From: Candidatus Sumerlaeia bacterium
GTDB lineage: Bacteria; Sumerlaeota; Sumerlaeia; SLMS01; JAHLLQ01
Length of the DNA: 64,000 nucleotides
Assembly (NCBI GenBank): GCA_019634695.1
Contig: JAHCAW010000005.1
Span: forward strand, 1-64,000
Direction: 5' to 3'
The notes under the pieces are model-generated. The model was not told where the DNA came from. It searched no databases and saw nothing but the letters and a program-made list of their open reading frames with translations. Of this stretch, positions 1 through 6,833 are shown piece after piece; position 1 is the first letter of the stretch, and every line of letters starts with the position of its first letter. The translations under genes were made by a program, and so were the position numbers.

Positions 1-55
1 ACGGGTCGGAGGCGAGTTCAAGAACCGGATTCAGGCCCTGCACGGAGCATCAACT

Positions 56-538
56 GTGAGCCCGGACCCCGAACCACACGTCTACATTCAGTCATCATCC
101 GACGGCTTCCTTGTCTTCGTGGGATTCATTCCAGCGAGCATGCCAGTGAGCAAAGATGCCATCAAGCTGAGAGGGCGGGATTTTCGGAACATCATGGATC
201 CTCAGATCGGCCAGGTAGAGTATACATACCTTGTAAATCCTGCTGGCGGAGTCTGCGGCTATGCCATATGGGGCGGCGAGGGGGCGCACGGGTTCGTGCC
301 GCGAATGAATCAGCTCTTTCAACATACACCGGGGTTCTCGATCGTCGGAGACTACGCATGCTTCTTGCTGAACCGGGCATGTGGCCAGTGGAAGGTCGAT
401 GAGAGGTGGAGCGAGTACTATTTCCAATTGTGGAACAATGACGATGCGACCGTCTTGGAAATCGCCGAGTTTCCTTCCCAATGGGCAAACGTCGCTTATG
501 ACTACACTATCCTGAGAGACGACGAATTCGTGCCCTAG
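56..538 (+). CDS. Unrecognised protein next to Rhs remnants (possible immunity or orphan cassette gene; possibly 5'-partial)
   Basis: A 160-residue protein read from a GTG at 56. The same frame has no stop back to base 2, so the real start may lie outside the window. I do not recognise the family. The protein looks soluble: no signal peptide or membrane segment, many Trp/Tyr, and Cys residues in the middle (GGVCGY, YACFLLNRAC). It is followed by a decayed Rhs seam at 687-798, and three further seams lie downstream, so it sits where immunity genes or displaced toxin-tail genes of an Rhs locus are usually found. That role is inferred from position only. Confidence 0.5.
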   Translation: MSPDPEPHVYIQSSSDGFLVFVGFIPASMPVSKDAIKLRGRDFRNIMDPQIGQVEYTYLVNPAGGVCGYAIWGGEGAHGFVPRMNQLFQHTPGFSIVGDYACFLLNRACGQWKVDERWSEYYFQLWNNDDATVLEIAEFPSQWANVAYDYTILRDDEFVP

Positions 539-884
539 CCACGAGAGCCGTCACAGCGAAGGCCTTGAGTCATTAGGCCAAACGTGAGGTACAGTAGATG
601 CTCGCTGCTATTCCAGACGTCACTCATGGGCGCAAGCGAACCCGCTTGGAGAGAACGAGTCCGAACTCGAGCAGTAGAGCGTCGCCGCCGGGCTTTACGG
701 GAGCACGTCGGACGACGCAAACGGCAACATGATTCCCCGGGTCGACAACGCGACGAGCGAGACGATGACGCTGGACTGGGACGCCGAGGATCGGCTGGCG
801 CGCGTCGGAGGCACGTGACCGAGCGGATACAGCGGACGTCTGCTCCACCACGGAGGAGGCAGCTCGAGACCGAAGGTTGCTCAT
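539..884. other. Intergenic stretch holding an Rhs repeat remnant
   Basis: No convincing gene. Bases 687-815 are a decayed Rhs YD-repeat segment (see the repeat entries); it runs into a stop soon after the matching part. Open frames here are Arg-rich and look like chance readings of GC-rich DNA. Confidence 0.6.
687..798 (+). repeat. Rhs seam copy A (decayed YD-repeat fragment)
   Basis: Bases 717-798 match 2308-2389, inside the Rhs gene, at 79 of 82 positions by eye. Translated in the Rhs frame, both encode an ANGNM..RVDNATSETM segment leading into LDWDAEDRL. Bases 687-724 match 3902-3939 at 36 of 38 positions. It has no start and soon meets a stop, so it is a relic left by cassette displacement or duplication. 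Confidence 0.8.
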
Positions 885-1604
885 ATGAACGACCACGAAG
901 ACCTTGAGGTGACTGACTCCGAGGATTTCGACACCTCCGTCGCGGTTGTGGAGCGGCTGTATCGAATTGGATTTATCGAAGACTTTGCCGCGGCGTGGCC
1001 TCTCCCGCCCGTCATGCAAACGGACTCCGACAATTGGCTTCTTAACTTCATCGGCAATGTGGTCCTTTTTTGGACCGAGGGTTATTGCCTTGATGACATG
1101 CTCCCGTTGGTTTCCATTGCCGTATACAACTATGCCCGTGGCATGGAGGAACAGTCAGGCAGCGGAGTCGGACCTGATGAACGGGGCAGATTCATGGAAT
1201 TTGTGGAGTACGCCGCGGACGGGGGATGGTACGCACGAATCTTGGAGGTGGCGATGTCACAAGTGGGAGACCGAGCTGAAAGGGACCTCATTGACGACTA
1301 TTGGGACGGGAATGAAGAGGAATTGATCCGGTTTGTGCGCCGCCTTGCACTCGCATTCTGGACACGCGTGGTTGAGCATGCCACAGATTGGCATCGCGGA
1401 AGACCACTCCGGAAAGAGCCTCTCCGGACATGCCGCCTCGATGGCACCGAGCCGACGCGAGCGAGAGCCGTTGAGCTTGACGACGGCCGGGGTGCGGCAC
1501 AGAACTATAGAGTGGGCTGCCCAAAGGGGGTCCCTCATGGCCGATCAGTTGCCGGTTCCACAACCTGGTGCGCACTATCTGCGTCCGGAGTGCAGACTCT
1601 TTGA
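885..1604 (+). CDS. Unrecognised acidic soluble protein in the Rhs cassette region
   Basis: ATG at 885; 239 codons. The first ~165 residues look like a genuine helical, acidic, Trp-rich protein (FAAAWPLPP, NWLLNFIGNVVLFW, LIDDYWDGNEEELIRF). From about residue 165 the composition turns Arg-rich, and the last 68 bases overlap the well-supported start of the next gene (ATG 1537). The true protein may therefore have ended earlier, with the present tail produced by a frameshift. The family is not recognised. By position between Rhs seams it may be an immunity protein or an orphan. Confidence 0.5.
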   Translation: MNDHEDLEVTDSEDFDTSVAVVERLYRIGFIEDFAAAWPLPPVMQTDSDNWLLNFIGNVVLFWTEGYCLDDMLPLVSIAVYNYARGMEEQSGSGVGPDERGRFMEFVEYAADGGWYARILEVAMSQVGDRAERDLIDDYWDGNEEELIRFVRRLALAFWTRVVEHATDWHRGRPLRKEPLRTCRLDGTEPTRARAVELDDGRGAAQNYRVGCPKGVPHGRSVAGSTTWCALSASGVQTL

Positions 1605-2259
1605 GGATGCGATAAGAGCTGCAGGTTCCGGCATGGTGCCGGAACTCCCGGGGGATCTGGAGTGGCTTCCCCTGTTCCTGCAGGGACGGGACGCCCTCAC
1701 AAGGAGTCGGCGTGGCGTCGTGAATGGGAGCACGATTCAATACACTCACCTGGCTCTTGCCAAGGCCACTCACCCATTGGATCGGCTCTTCTTGCTCATT
1801 CAGGTGCTTCTCGGGGACAGGCTTTTCACGCAATCGATCGATGCCCGACGCGTGGATGAGGCAATGGAACTGTTCGCGTCCTGCACAAAGCCTGCGGCAG
1901 GTGAAAGAATATCGTTGGATGACGCTGCCGAGATCTGTGTGACGCTCGTGATGCTGCCCTTGGACCTCGAAAGGATGCGCCAACTCATAACGGCATTTGC
2001 CTACAGGTACCGGCGCGAGCTGAGAGGCCACGAAGTCTCGTTCAGGGCAGCGTACCTGCTTCTTCTCCTGCTGGGGGGAATGACGCCTTTGCCTGCCTTG
2101 GTACCTCTCGACTGGCTTGAAGCCAACTGTCCTGGCTTCTTCCGGATCGGGAGCCAGTGCTCATCTCAATGGAAGCGCAAGTTCCTGTCCACCGTGTCAT
2201 CATCGGAATGCCAAGTGGCGTTGAGGGAGCTTGGCGTTCCCCCATTCGAGTTGCAGTAG
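1537..2259 (+). CDS. Unrecognised helical protein directly upstream of the Rhs core
   Basis: 240 residues. ATG 1537 is chosen because AAAGGGGG ends 6 bases upstream; the frame is open further upstream (to 1333) but that part is low-complexity and overlaps the previous gene. The protein is Leu/Arg-rich and helical, with hydrophobic stretches (HPLDRLFLLIQVLLGDRLF; AAYLLLLLLGGMTPLPALVPL), and has no clear signal peptide. Its TAG stop at 2257-2259 is followed in the same frame by the Rhs seam, as if a cassette had been inserted into an Rhs reading frame. Not recognised; an immunity-type role is an inference from location. Confidence 0.55.
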   Translation: MADQLPVPQPGAHYLRPECRLFEDAIRAAGSGMVPELPGDLEWLPLFLQGRDALTRSRRGVVNGSTIQYTHLALAKATHPLDRLFLLIQVLLGDRLFTQSIDARRVDEAMELFASCTKPAAGERISLDDAAEICVTLVMLPLDLERMRQLITAFAYRYRRELRGHEVSFRAAYLLLLLLGGMTPLPALVPLDWLEANCPGFFRIGSQCSSQWKRKFLSTVSSSECQVALRELGVPPFELQ

Positions 2260-2307
2260 GCCGGGTTCGAGCACCGAAACGGGCTTGACTGGACCTGCAC
2301 CTACGAC

Positions 2308-2389
2308 GCAAACGGCAACATGATTTCCCGGGTCGACAACGCGACGAGCGAGACGATGGTGCTGGACTGGGACGCCGAGGATCGGCTGG
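2308..2389 (+). repeat. Rhs seam copy B (intact, inside the Rhs gene)
   Basis: This is the parental-looking version of the seam: it reads in frame through the Rhs core. Copies A (687-798), C (3902-3960) and D (4521-4570) are progressively more decayed versions. Confidence 0.8.
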
Positions 2390-3435
2390 TGGCCGTGACG
2401 CGCGACGACGGCGAGACGGTCCGGCGCACGGAGTTCACCTATGACGGCTTCGGCCGGCGGGTGCACATCGAGGAGTTCTCGGCCGAGTCGGGCACGCAGG
2501 ACTGGAGCGCCGACGCCGACCGGCGGTTCGTCTGGGACGGCCTTGCGATCGCGGGCGAGCTGTCGGGCGCCGGCGCGCCGGTGGCGTGGTTTTTCGCGCA
2601 GGGCGAACTCCGCCCCGGCACGCCGCCGGAGACGCGGTTGTATCTGCGCGACCACCTAGGTTCGGTGCGCACGGTGACGGACGACGAGGGGGCCGTGGTG
2701 GCGCGGTACGACTTCGACCCCTACGGCCGCCGCACCCGCACGGCGGGAACGGAGGATGTGGCCTTCGGCTTCACGGGGCACTTCACGCACGCCGCCACGG
2801 GCCTCGTCCTGGCGCCCTTCCGGGCGTATGACGTGGACCTGGGCCGCTGGATCAGCCGGGATCCGATTGGGGAAGCGGGGGGAGTGAATTTGTATGAATA
2901 CGTGCTACAGTCGCCAATCAATCTGATCGACAGGCTTGGTCTCGTATACGACTCGGAGTCAGGGAATGAGAGCGGAAGCGGCGGGAGTTCTGGTTCCGGA
3001 TCGAGTTCAGGCTCTGGATCGGGGTCGGCCTCGGGCTACGCGCATTCGAGAGGAAAGAATGCATTCGTGGATTTCGTGGACGGTCCGAGGAGCTGCAGTC
3101 TCGAAGGAATTCGTTCTTGGAGCAAGATAGTCCTAAGGTTCTCAGCCACGATCCAACTTCAACAACCCGGATCAAAAGAAGAACTCGGAGCGAAGCGCAA
3201 TGGTGTACGGCATTGTCTTTGGCAATGCCTCTTGACTTATCATTGCGGCGAGCGTTGGGCAGAGTTCACCGGTTGGGGGCATGAGTTATTTCGTCGTCGA
3301 GACTTGGACCACTTCGCGGACGTTCTAAATAACAGGACTGGACGCGAGTTCGGACGGACCGTGTGTAAGCCGTCTGATTGCTATAAAAGATGTGTGGATG
3401 CATGGAACCGAAGACGACTTATCAAGAACTACTGA
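2320..3435 (+). CDS. Orphan Rhs core with C-terminal toxin-like domain
   Basis: 371 residues from ATG 2320; the frame is open back to 2260, immediately after a stop, so the huge N-terminal part of a normal Rhs protein is absent. Residues ~1-105 are YD-repeat-like (LDWDAEDRL, FTYDGFGRRV). Residues ~108-205 are the RHS repeat-associated core (LYLRDHLGSVR, RYDFDPYGR, DLGRWISRDPIGEAGGVNLYEY, NPINL-like SPINLIDRLGL). A Ser/Gly linker follows (~210-240), then a variable C-terminal domain with NGVRHCLWQCLL, WGHE and a DxxHFADVLNNRTGREFG-like stretch. That pattern resembles the DUF6973-type toxin tail (conserved His/Arg/Asn motifs); this match is from memory and tentative. In a full Rhs protein the core is the cleavage point that releases the toxin. 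Whether this headless gene is expressed is unknown. Confidence 0.75.
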   Translation: MISRVDNATSETMVLDWDAEDRLVAVTRDDGETVRRTEFTYDGFGRRVHIEEFSAESGTQDWSADADRRFVWDGLAIAGELSGAGAPVAWFFAQGELRPGTPPETRLYLRDHLGSVRTVTDDEGAVVARYDFDPYGRRTRTAGTEDVAFGFTGHFTHAATGLVLAPFRAYDVDLGRWISRDPIGEAGGVNLYEYVLQSPINLIDRLGLVYDSESGNESGSGGSSGSGSSSGSGSGSASGYAHSRGKNAFVDFVDGPRSCSLEGIRSWSKIVLRFSATIQLQQPGSKEELGAKRNGVRHCLWQCLLTYHCGERWAEFTGWGHELFRRRDLDHFADVLNNRTGREFGRTVCKPSDCYKRCVDAWNRRRLIKNY

Positions 3436-3454
3436 TGCAACAGGATTCAGAAAC

Positions 3455-3868
3455 ATGTCTTGGCTCTCAAGGAATAGGTCTATCGCGCTTTGCCTGGCGG
3501 CGCTTGTTGGCCTTTGGATTGTGTGCACGATGCTGCTATTAGCTCCCTACATCTTTCTGGGGGCGGTCGAAGTGATCGGGAACTATCGGGACGGGAAGGA
3601 GTCTCAAAGGGCGAAAGTCGGGCCACCGTTCGAGAACGCAGCCGTTGTCATTCGGGCGCTGGACGCCTACAAGAGCGACCATGGACGGTTTCCGCACGAC
3701 CTCTCCGCGTTGGAAGCGTCCGACCGTCCACCGCCGCTCTGGGGTGTCAACGAGTGGGACTATGAGGGGTCTGAGGATTCCTTCAGCTTAACCGTTCGGC
3801 GGACGCAATCCAGCTACACGGGACATGTCTACTTTAGCGATTCGCGTACATGGAGGTATGACCAATAG
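3455..3868 (+). CDS. Membrane-anchored protein with pilin/GspG-like tail (candidate immunity)
   Basis: 137 residues from ATG 3455; an upstream in-frame ATG at 3392 overlaps the Rhs gene and adds only hydrophilic residues. One strong membrane helix lies at residues ~9-35 (IALCLAALVGLW..MLLLAPYIFLG). A soluble part follows with ALDAYKSDHGRFPHDLSAL, the pattern seen at the end of type II pseudopilin (GspG) domains. The start lies 19 bases after the Rhs toxin stop, the usual place for a cognate immunity gene. The membrane anchor would suit neutralising a toxin outside the cytoplasm. This role is inferred from location. Confidence 0.6.
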   Translation: MSWLSRNRSIALCLAALVGLWIVCTMLLLAPYIFLGAVEVIGNYRDGKESQRAKVGPPFENAAVVIRALDAYKSDHGRFPHDLSALEASDRPPPLWGVNEWDYEGSEDSFSLTVRRTQSSYTGHVYFSDSRTWRYDQ

Positions 3869-3901
3869 TTCGGCGCGAAGCGCCCCCCCTCGGCCGGCGA
3901 G

Positions 3902-3960
3902 GCCGGGCTTGACGGGAGCACGTCGGACGATGCAAACGGGGATGTGACGGGGCGGTCGAC
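3902..3960 (+). repeat. Rhs seam copy C (decayed)
   Basis: Bases 3902-3939 match 687-724 of copy A at 36 of 38 positions by eye, then diverge while still encoding a DDANGDVTGRS-like seam. It lies between the two small membrane-protein genes. Just before it, GGCGC-GAA-GCGCC (3872-3884) could form a short hairpin after the 3455 gene. Confidence 0.65.
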
Positions 3961-4161
3961 CCCATACTTGCGCGCCCGACGGTCGACGAGATTCGCTGGA
4001 ACCAGTTGGCACAGCCGCTGCATGATGGCGACCCTGCGCTGACGTGGTCTGCGGCTCGCGGACGTGCTCCATCGAGGACTCACGCAAAAGCATCAAGTGG
4101 CACGCTCTACCGGGTATCAGCCCACTACCCCGACTTCAGGCAACCCTGCGGGACGGCACGG

Positions 4162-4464
4162 ATGAAGAAGCTCAGAAGTCGCGACTTGGCTATCATAGGC
4201 GCAGCGCTCTTGCTGCTGGTTTGCGTGGGAGGGCCTTGCTTGGTGCTCAGGGTTCTCTCAGCTCCGTTCGACAGTATCAACGTGGGCGATTCGTCCGCGA
4301 TTGTGAGAACCAAGATGGGGAATCCTTCCACAGTCAACTCGTTTCCCGATGGATCACATGCAAACCCAGATGGAACCAACATGGATTATTATTATTCACG
4401 CGGACCATTCATGTATCTGATCATTTTCAGGGACGACAAAGTCGTCGTGAAGACTGTTTTGTAG
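4162..4464 (+). CDS. Small membrane-anchored or exported protein, BamE/SmpA-like tail
   Basis: 100 residues from ATG 4162, chosen because it is followed at once by MKKLRSRD and a hydrophobic helix (~9-30, LAIIGAALLLLVCVGGPCLVL). The rest (VGDSSAIVRTKMGNPSTV, YYYSRGPFMYLIIFRDDKVV) has the spacing of a BamE/SmpA-like fold: a 'VGxS..xVxxxMGxP' opening and a strand ending in a repeated hydrophobic pattern. It sits between Rhs seams C and D, so an immunity role is possible but unproven. Confidence 0.55.
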   Translation: MKKLRSRDLAIIGAALLLLVCVGGPCLVLRVLSAPFDSINVGDSSAIVRTKMGNPSTVNSFPDGSHANPDGTNMDYYYSRGPFMYLIIFRDDKVVVKTVL

Positions 4465-4675
4465 GGTCGCGGACACGTAGTATTGTGGCAGTAATCATCT
4501 CTCCAGTATCCCGCATTCACCGACGGCACGGCGACGATGGTGCGGGACTGCGACGCCGAGGGGCGGCGTGCGTGCATCGGGAAGCACGCGCCGGTCGCTG
4601 GCGCCAAAGGGCGGTTCGACCACGGAAGAGACCGAAGGGACGGACGGAAGAGCGGAGGCTCCCCCTGCCCACGCC
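4465..4675. other. Intergenic end of the Rhs region, with seam copy D
   Basis: No gene seen. Bases 4521-4570 (ACGATGGTGCGGGACTG then CGACGCCGAGG) are a degraded copy of the seam stretch at about 2349-2389. This is the last Rhs trace before the minus-strand lipoprotein genes. Confidence 0.5.
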
Positions 4676-5197
4676 TCAGCGGTCGGTGGTGGCGGGGGAT
4701 TGAGCGAGCAGGGGCGAGGTGGCCGGGTCGGATGGTTTGACGATGCGAAAGCCGTTGCCGCCCACCAGGGTCTTGAGGCGCGAGACGCGCGCGACCCACA
4801 GGTTGATCGTCCAGCCCTGCGTATCGACGACCGTGTTGAGCAGGCCGTCGAGGCGGTTGTCGTCGAGCAACTCGCGGTAGGCGCGCTCGTAGCCCGAGTC
4901 GCGGTCGCCCAGAACGCTGACGTCGTTGGGGCCGGGCAGCCAGAAGAGGACGGCCGTCAGGTTCATCGACTCGTTTTCGCGCGCGTGCCAACCGGTCAGT
5001 TGCACGCGGTTCGGATCGTAGGGCACATGGTCGGTTTCCACGTCGTCGGGCGTGTGGGGATAGACGACGCTGGAGTGCAGGACGCCGGGCGAGGCGCCGC
5101 CGGGGCCGAACTGCCAGATGGGCGGGGGCAGCGGCGTGCAGGCGCCCGACAGCAGGGCGACGGCCAGCAGCAGCGAAACCGTCAGCGCGCGCGGCAT
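4676..5197 (-). CDS. TRL-like lipoprotein (paralogue 1)
   Basis: 173 residues from the ATG at 5197. A lipoprotein signal (LTVSLLLAVALLSGAC, lipobox LSGAC) is followed by GPGGASPGVLHSSVVYP. The C-terminal half has GDRDSGYERAYRELLDDNRLDGLLNTVVDTQGW, the 'G(D/N)xxxxxA...G...xxVD' arrangement of the TRL-like family (PF13146). It shares the GPGGAxPGxxxSxVxYP opening with the gene 8 bases upstream, so the two are tandem duplicates. Members of this family have no known biochemical function; an outer-membrane-anchored periplasmic location is likely. Confidence 0.75.
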   Translation of the reverse strand: MPRALTVSLLLAVALLSGACTPLPPPIWQFGPGGASPGVLHSSVVYPHTPDDVETDHVPYDPNRVQLTGWHARENESMNLTAVLFWLPGPNDVSVLGDRDSGYERAYRELLDDNRLDGLLNTVVDTQGWTINLWVARVSRLKTLVGGNGFRIVKPSDPATSPLLAQSPATTDR

Positions 5198-5205
5198 CGT
5201 TCGCC

Positions 5206-5604
5206 TCACCGCCGATAGCGATAGGCGACACCGGAGAGCTTGGTGCGCACCGTGGCGTAGAAGAGGAAGTAGTTCCGATATTCGGTGTCGATGGTGACGT
5301 TCATGACGCCGTCGCCGCCCTGGGCGCGCACCTGGTCCATGAGCCGGCCGTAGCCCGAGTCGCCGGTGGAGACGACGAAGAAGTACCAGCGCGAGCGTGC
5401 CTCGGCGTGCACCGATTCGAGCAGCTCGATGTCGCTGCGGTCGAAGCGAATCTGGTGGCTCATGCGGGGCTGGAGTTCGTTGGGGTAGGTGACGTCGCTG
5501 TAGAAGAGCCCGGGTTGCGCGCCGCCGGGGCCGAGGCGGCTGACGCAGCCCGACAGCGTGAGGGCCATCAGCAGAAGTGCGAGGGCGGAAACGACGTGAC
5601 GCAT
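5206..5604 (-). CDS. TRL-like lipoprotein (paralogue 2)
   Basis: 132 residues from the ATG at 5604, with an AAGGAGG-type ribosome site about 12 bases upstream. Signal peptide and lipobox (LLLMALTLSGC), then GPGGAQPGLFYSDVTYP. The end reads STGDSGYGRLMDQVRAQGGDGVMNVTID and continues with alternating aromatic residues to VAYRYRR, matching the TRL-like family pattern. It is the first gene of a two-gene transcript with the downstream paralogue. The downstream copy has a longer tail. Function unknown. Confidence 0.78.
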   Translation of the reverse strand: MRHVVSALALLLMALTLSGCVSRLGPGGAQPGLFYSDVTYPNELQPRMSHQIRFDRSDIELLESVHAEARSRWYFFVVSTGDSGYGRLMDQVRAQGGDGVMNVTIDTEYRNYFLFYATVRTKLSGVAYRYRR

Positions 5605-5683
5605 GGTGCGGGTGTGCCTCCTTGGGGCGTTGGGCGATGTGATGGTGGGGGGGGGCCATCGTGCGCGGGGGAATCGCGGCGGG

Positions 5684-6829
5684 TCAATTGGCCTGTAGGA
5701 GAGCCTCTTCATGGACGGGCTTTTCGAGAATATGGGCGAAGGCCTGGACGAGGATGTTGTCGCCTTGCTGGGCGAAGTCGTCCCAGACGTCGGCGATGTC
5801 GCCGGCGATGCGGAGGAAGGTATCGGCGACTTCGGGATCGAAGTGGTTTCCGGCGCCCTGGCGGATGATGCAAAGGGCTTCGTCCTCGGGCAGGGATTGC
5901 TTGTAGCATCGGCGCGAGCGCAGGGCGTCGTAGACGTCGGCGACGGCGACGATCCTTCCGACCAGAGGGATGGCGTCGCCGGCCAGGCCGGCGGGGTAGC
6001 CGGTGCCGTCCCATCGTTCGTGGTGGGACTGGGCGATGGCGCATCCCATCTGGATGACCCGGGACCTGGAATCCTGGAGGATGCTGGTGCCGTAGGTGGT
6101 GTGCTCGCGCATGAGGGCGATCTCGTGTTCGTCGAGTCGTCCGGGCTTGAGCAGGATGGCGTCGGGGACGCCGATCTTGCCGATGTCGTGCAGGGGGGAG
6201 GCGTAGAAGAGGGCCTCGCAGAAGTCGGGTCCCATGCCCATGGCCCGGGCGAGGAGGCGGCAGTAGTGCCCGATGCGCAGGATGTGGGCGCCGGTGTCGG
6301 GGTCCTTGTACTCGGCGGCCATAGCGAGGCGAAAGACGGTCTCGATGAAGCCGAGTCCGATCTGTTGCTTGGCGGCTCGCAACTCGCGTGTCCGCTCCTG
6401 GACGGTCTGTTCGAGGAGTTGCCGGTGGTTCTCGATCTGGTCGCGGTAGGCTTTGGCGTGCAGGTGGGAGCGCACGCGTGCGCGGACTTCGCGGACGTCG
6501 AAGGGCTTGGTGACGTAGTCGGTGCCGCCGCCGTCGAAGCCCTTGGCTTTGTCGGCGGCGTCATCGAGGGAGGTCAGGAAGATGATGGGAGTCTCGCCCG
6601 TGGCGGGCAGGGCGCGCAACTGGCGGCAGACCTCGAAGCCGTCGATGTCGGGCAGGATGACATCGAGCAGGATGAGGTCGGGTGCCGTGCTTTCGGCGAC
6701 CCGTATGGCGGCGCCGCCGGTGACCGCCACGCTAAGCGCGTACTCGTCTTTGAGGGCCTCGACGAGCAGGTCCACATTCACGCGGTTGTCCTCGACGATC
6801 AGGAGTCGTTCGCGCCGGGCCGGTGTCAT
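5684..6829 (-). CDS. Response regulator with HD-GYP output domain
   Basis: 381 residues from the ATG at 6829. The receiver domain (res ~5-120) has the phosphoacceptor Asp in LILLDVILPDIDGFE, acidic pair IVEDN and Lys in VTKPFD. A helical linker leads to an HD-GYP domain (res ~165-360) with HILRIGHYC, SPLHDIGKIGVPD, HHERWDGTGYP and VADVYDALRSRR, all the metal-binding residues of a c-di-GMP phosphodiesterase. Its ATG lies 4 bases after the stop of the hybrid kinase gene, so the pair is one operon and the kinase is the likely phosphodonor. The predicted output is c-di-GMP breakdown. An AAGGAGA site precedes the start. Confidence 0.92.
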   Translation of the reverse strand: MTPARRERLLIVEDNRVNVDLLVEALKDEYALSVAVTGGAAIRVAESTAPDLILLDVILPDIDGFEVCRQLRALPATGETPIIFLTSLDDAADKAKGFDGGGTDYVTKPFDVREVRARVRSHLHAKAYRDQIENHRQLLEQTVQERTRELRAAKQQIGLGFIETVFRLAMAAEYKDPDTGAHILRIGHYCRLLARAMGMGPDFCEALFYASPLHDIGKIGVPDAILLKPGRLDEHEIALMREHTTYGTSILQDSRSRVIQMGCAIAQSHHERWDGTGYPAGLAGDAIPLVGRIVAVADVYDALRSRRCYKQSLPEDEALCIIRQGAGNHFDPEVADTFLRIAGDIADVWDDFAQQGDNILVQAFAHILEKPVHEEALLQAN

Positions 6830-6833
6830 GGTG

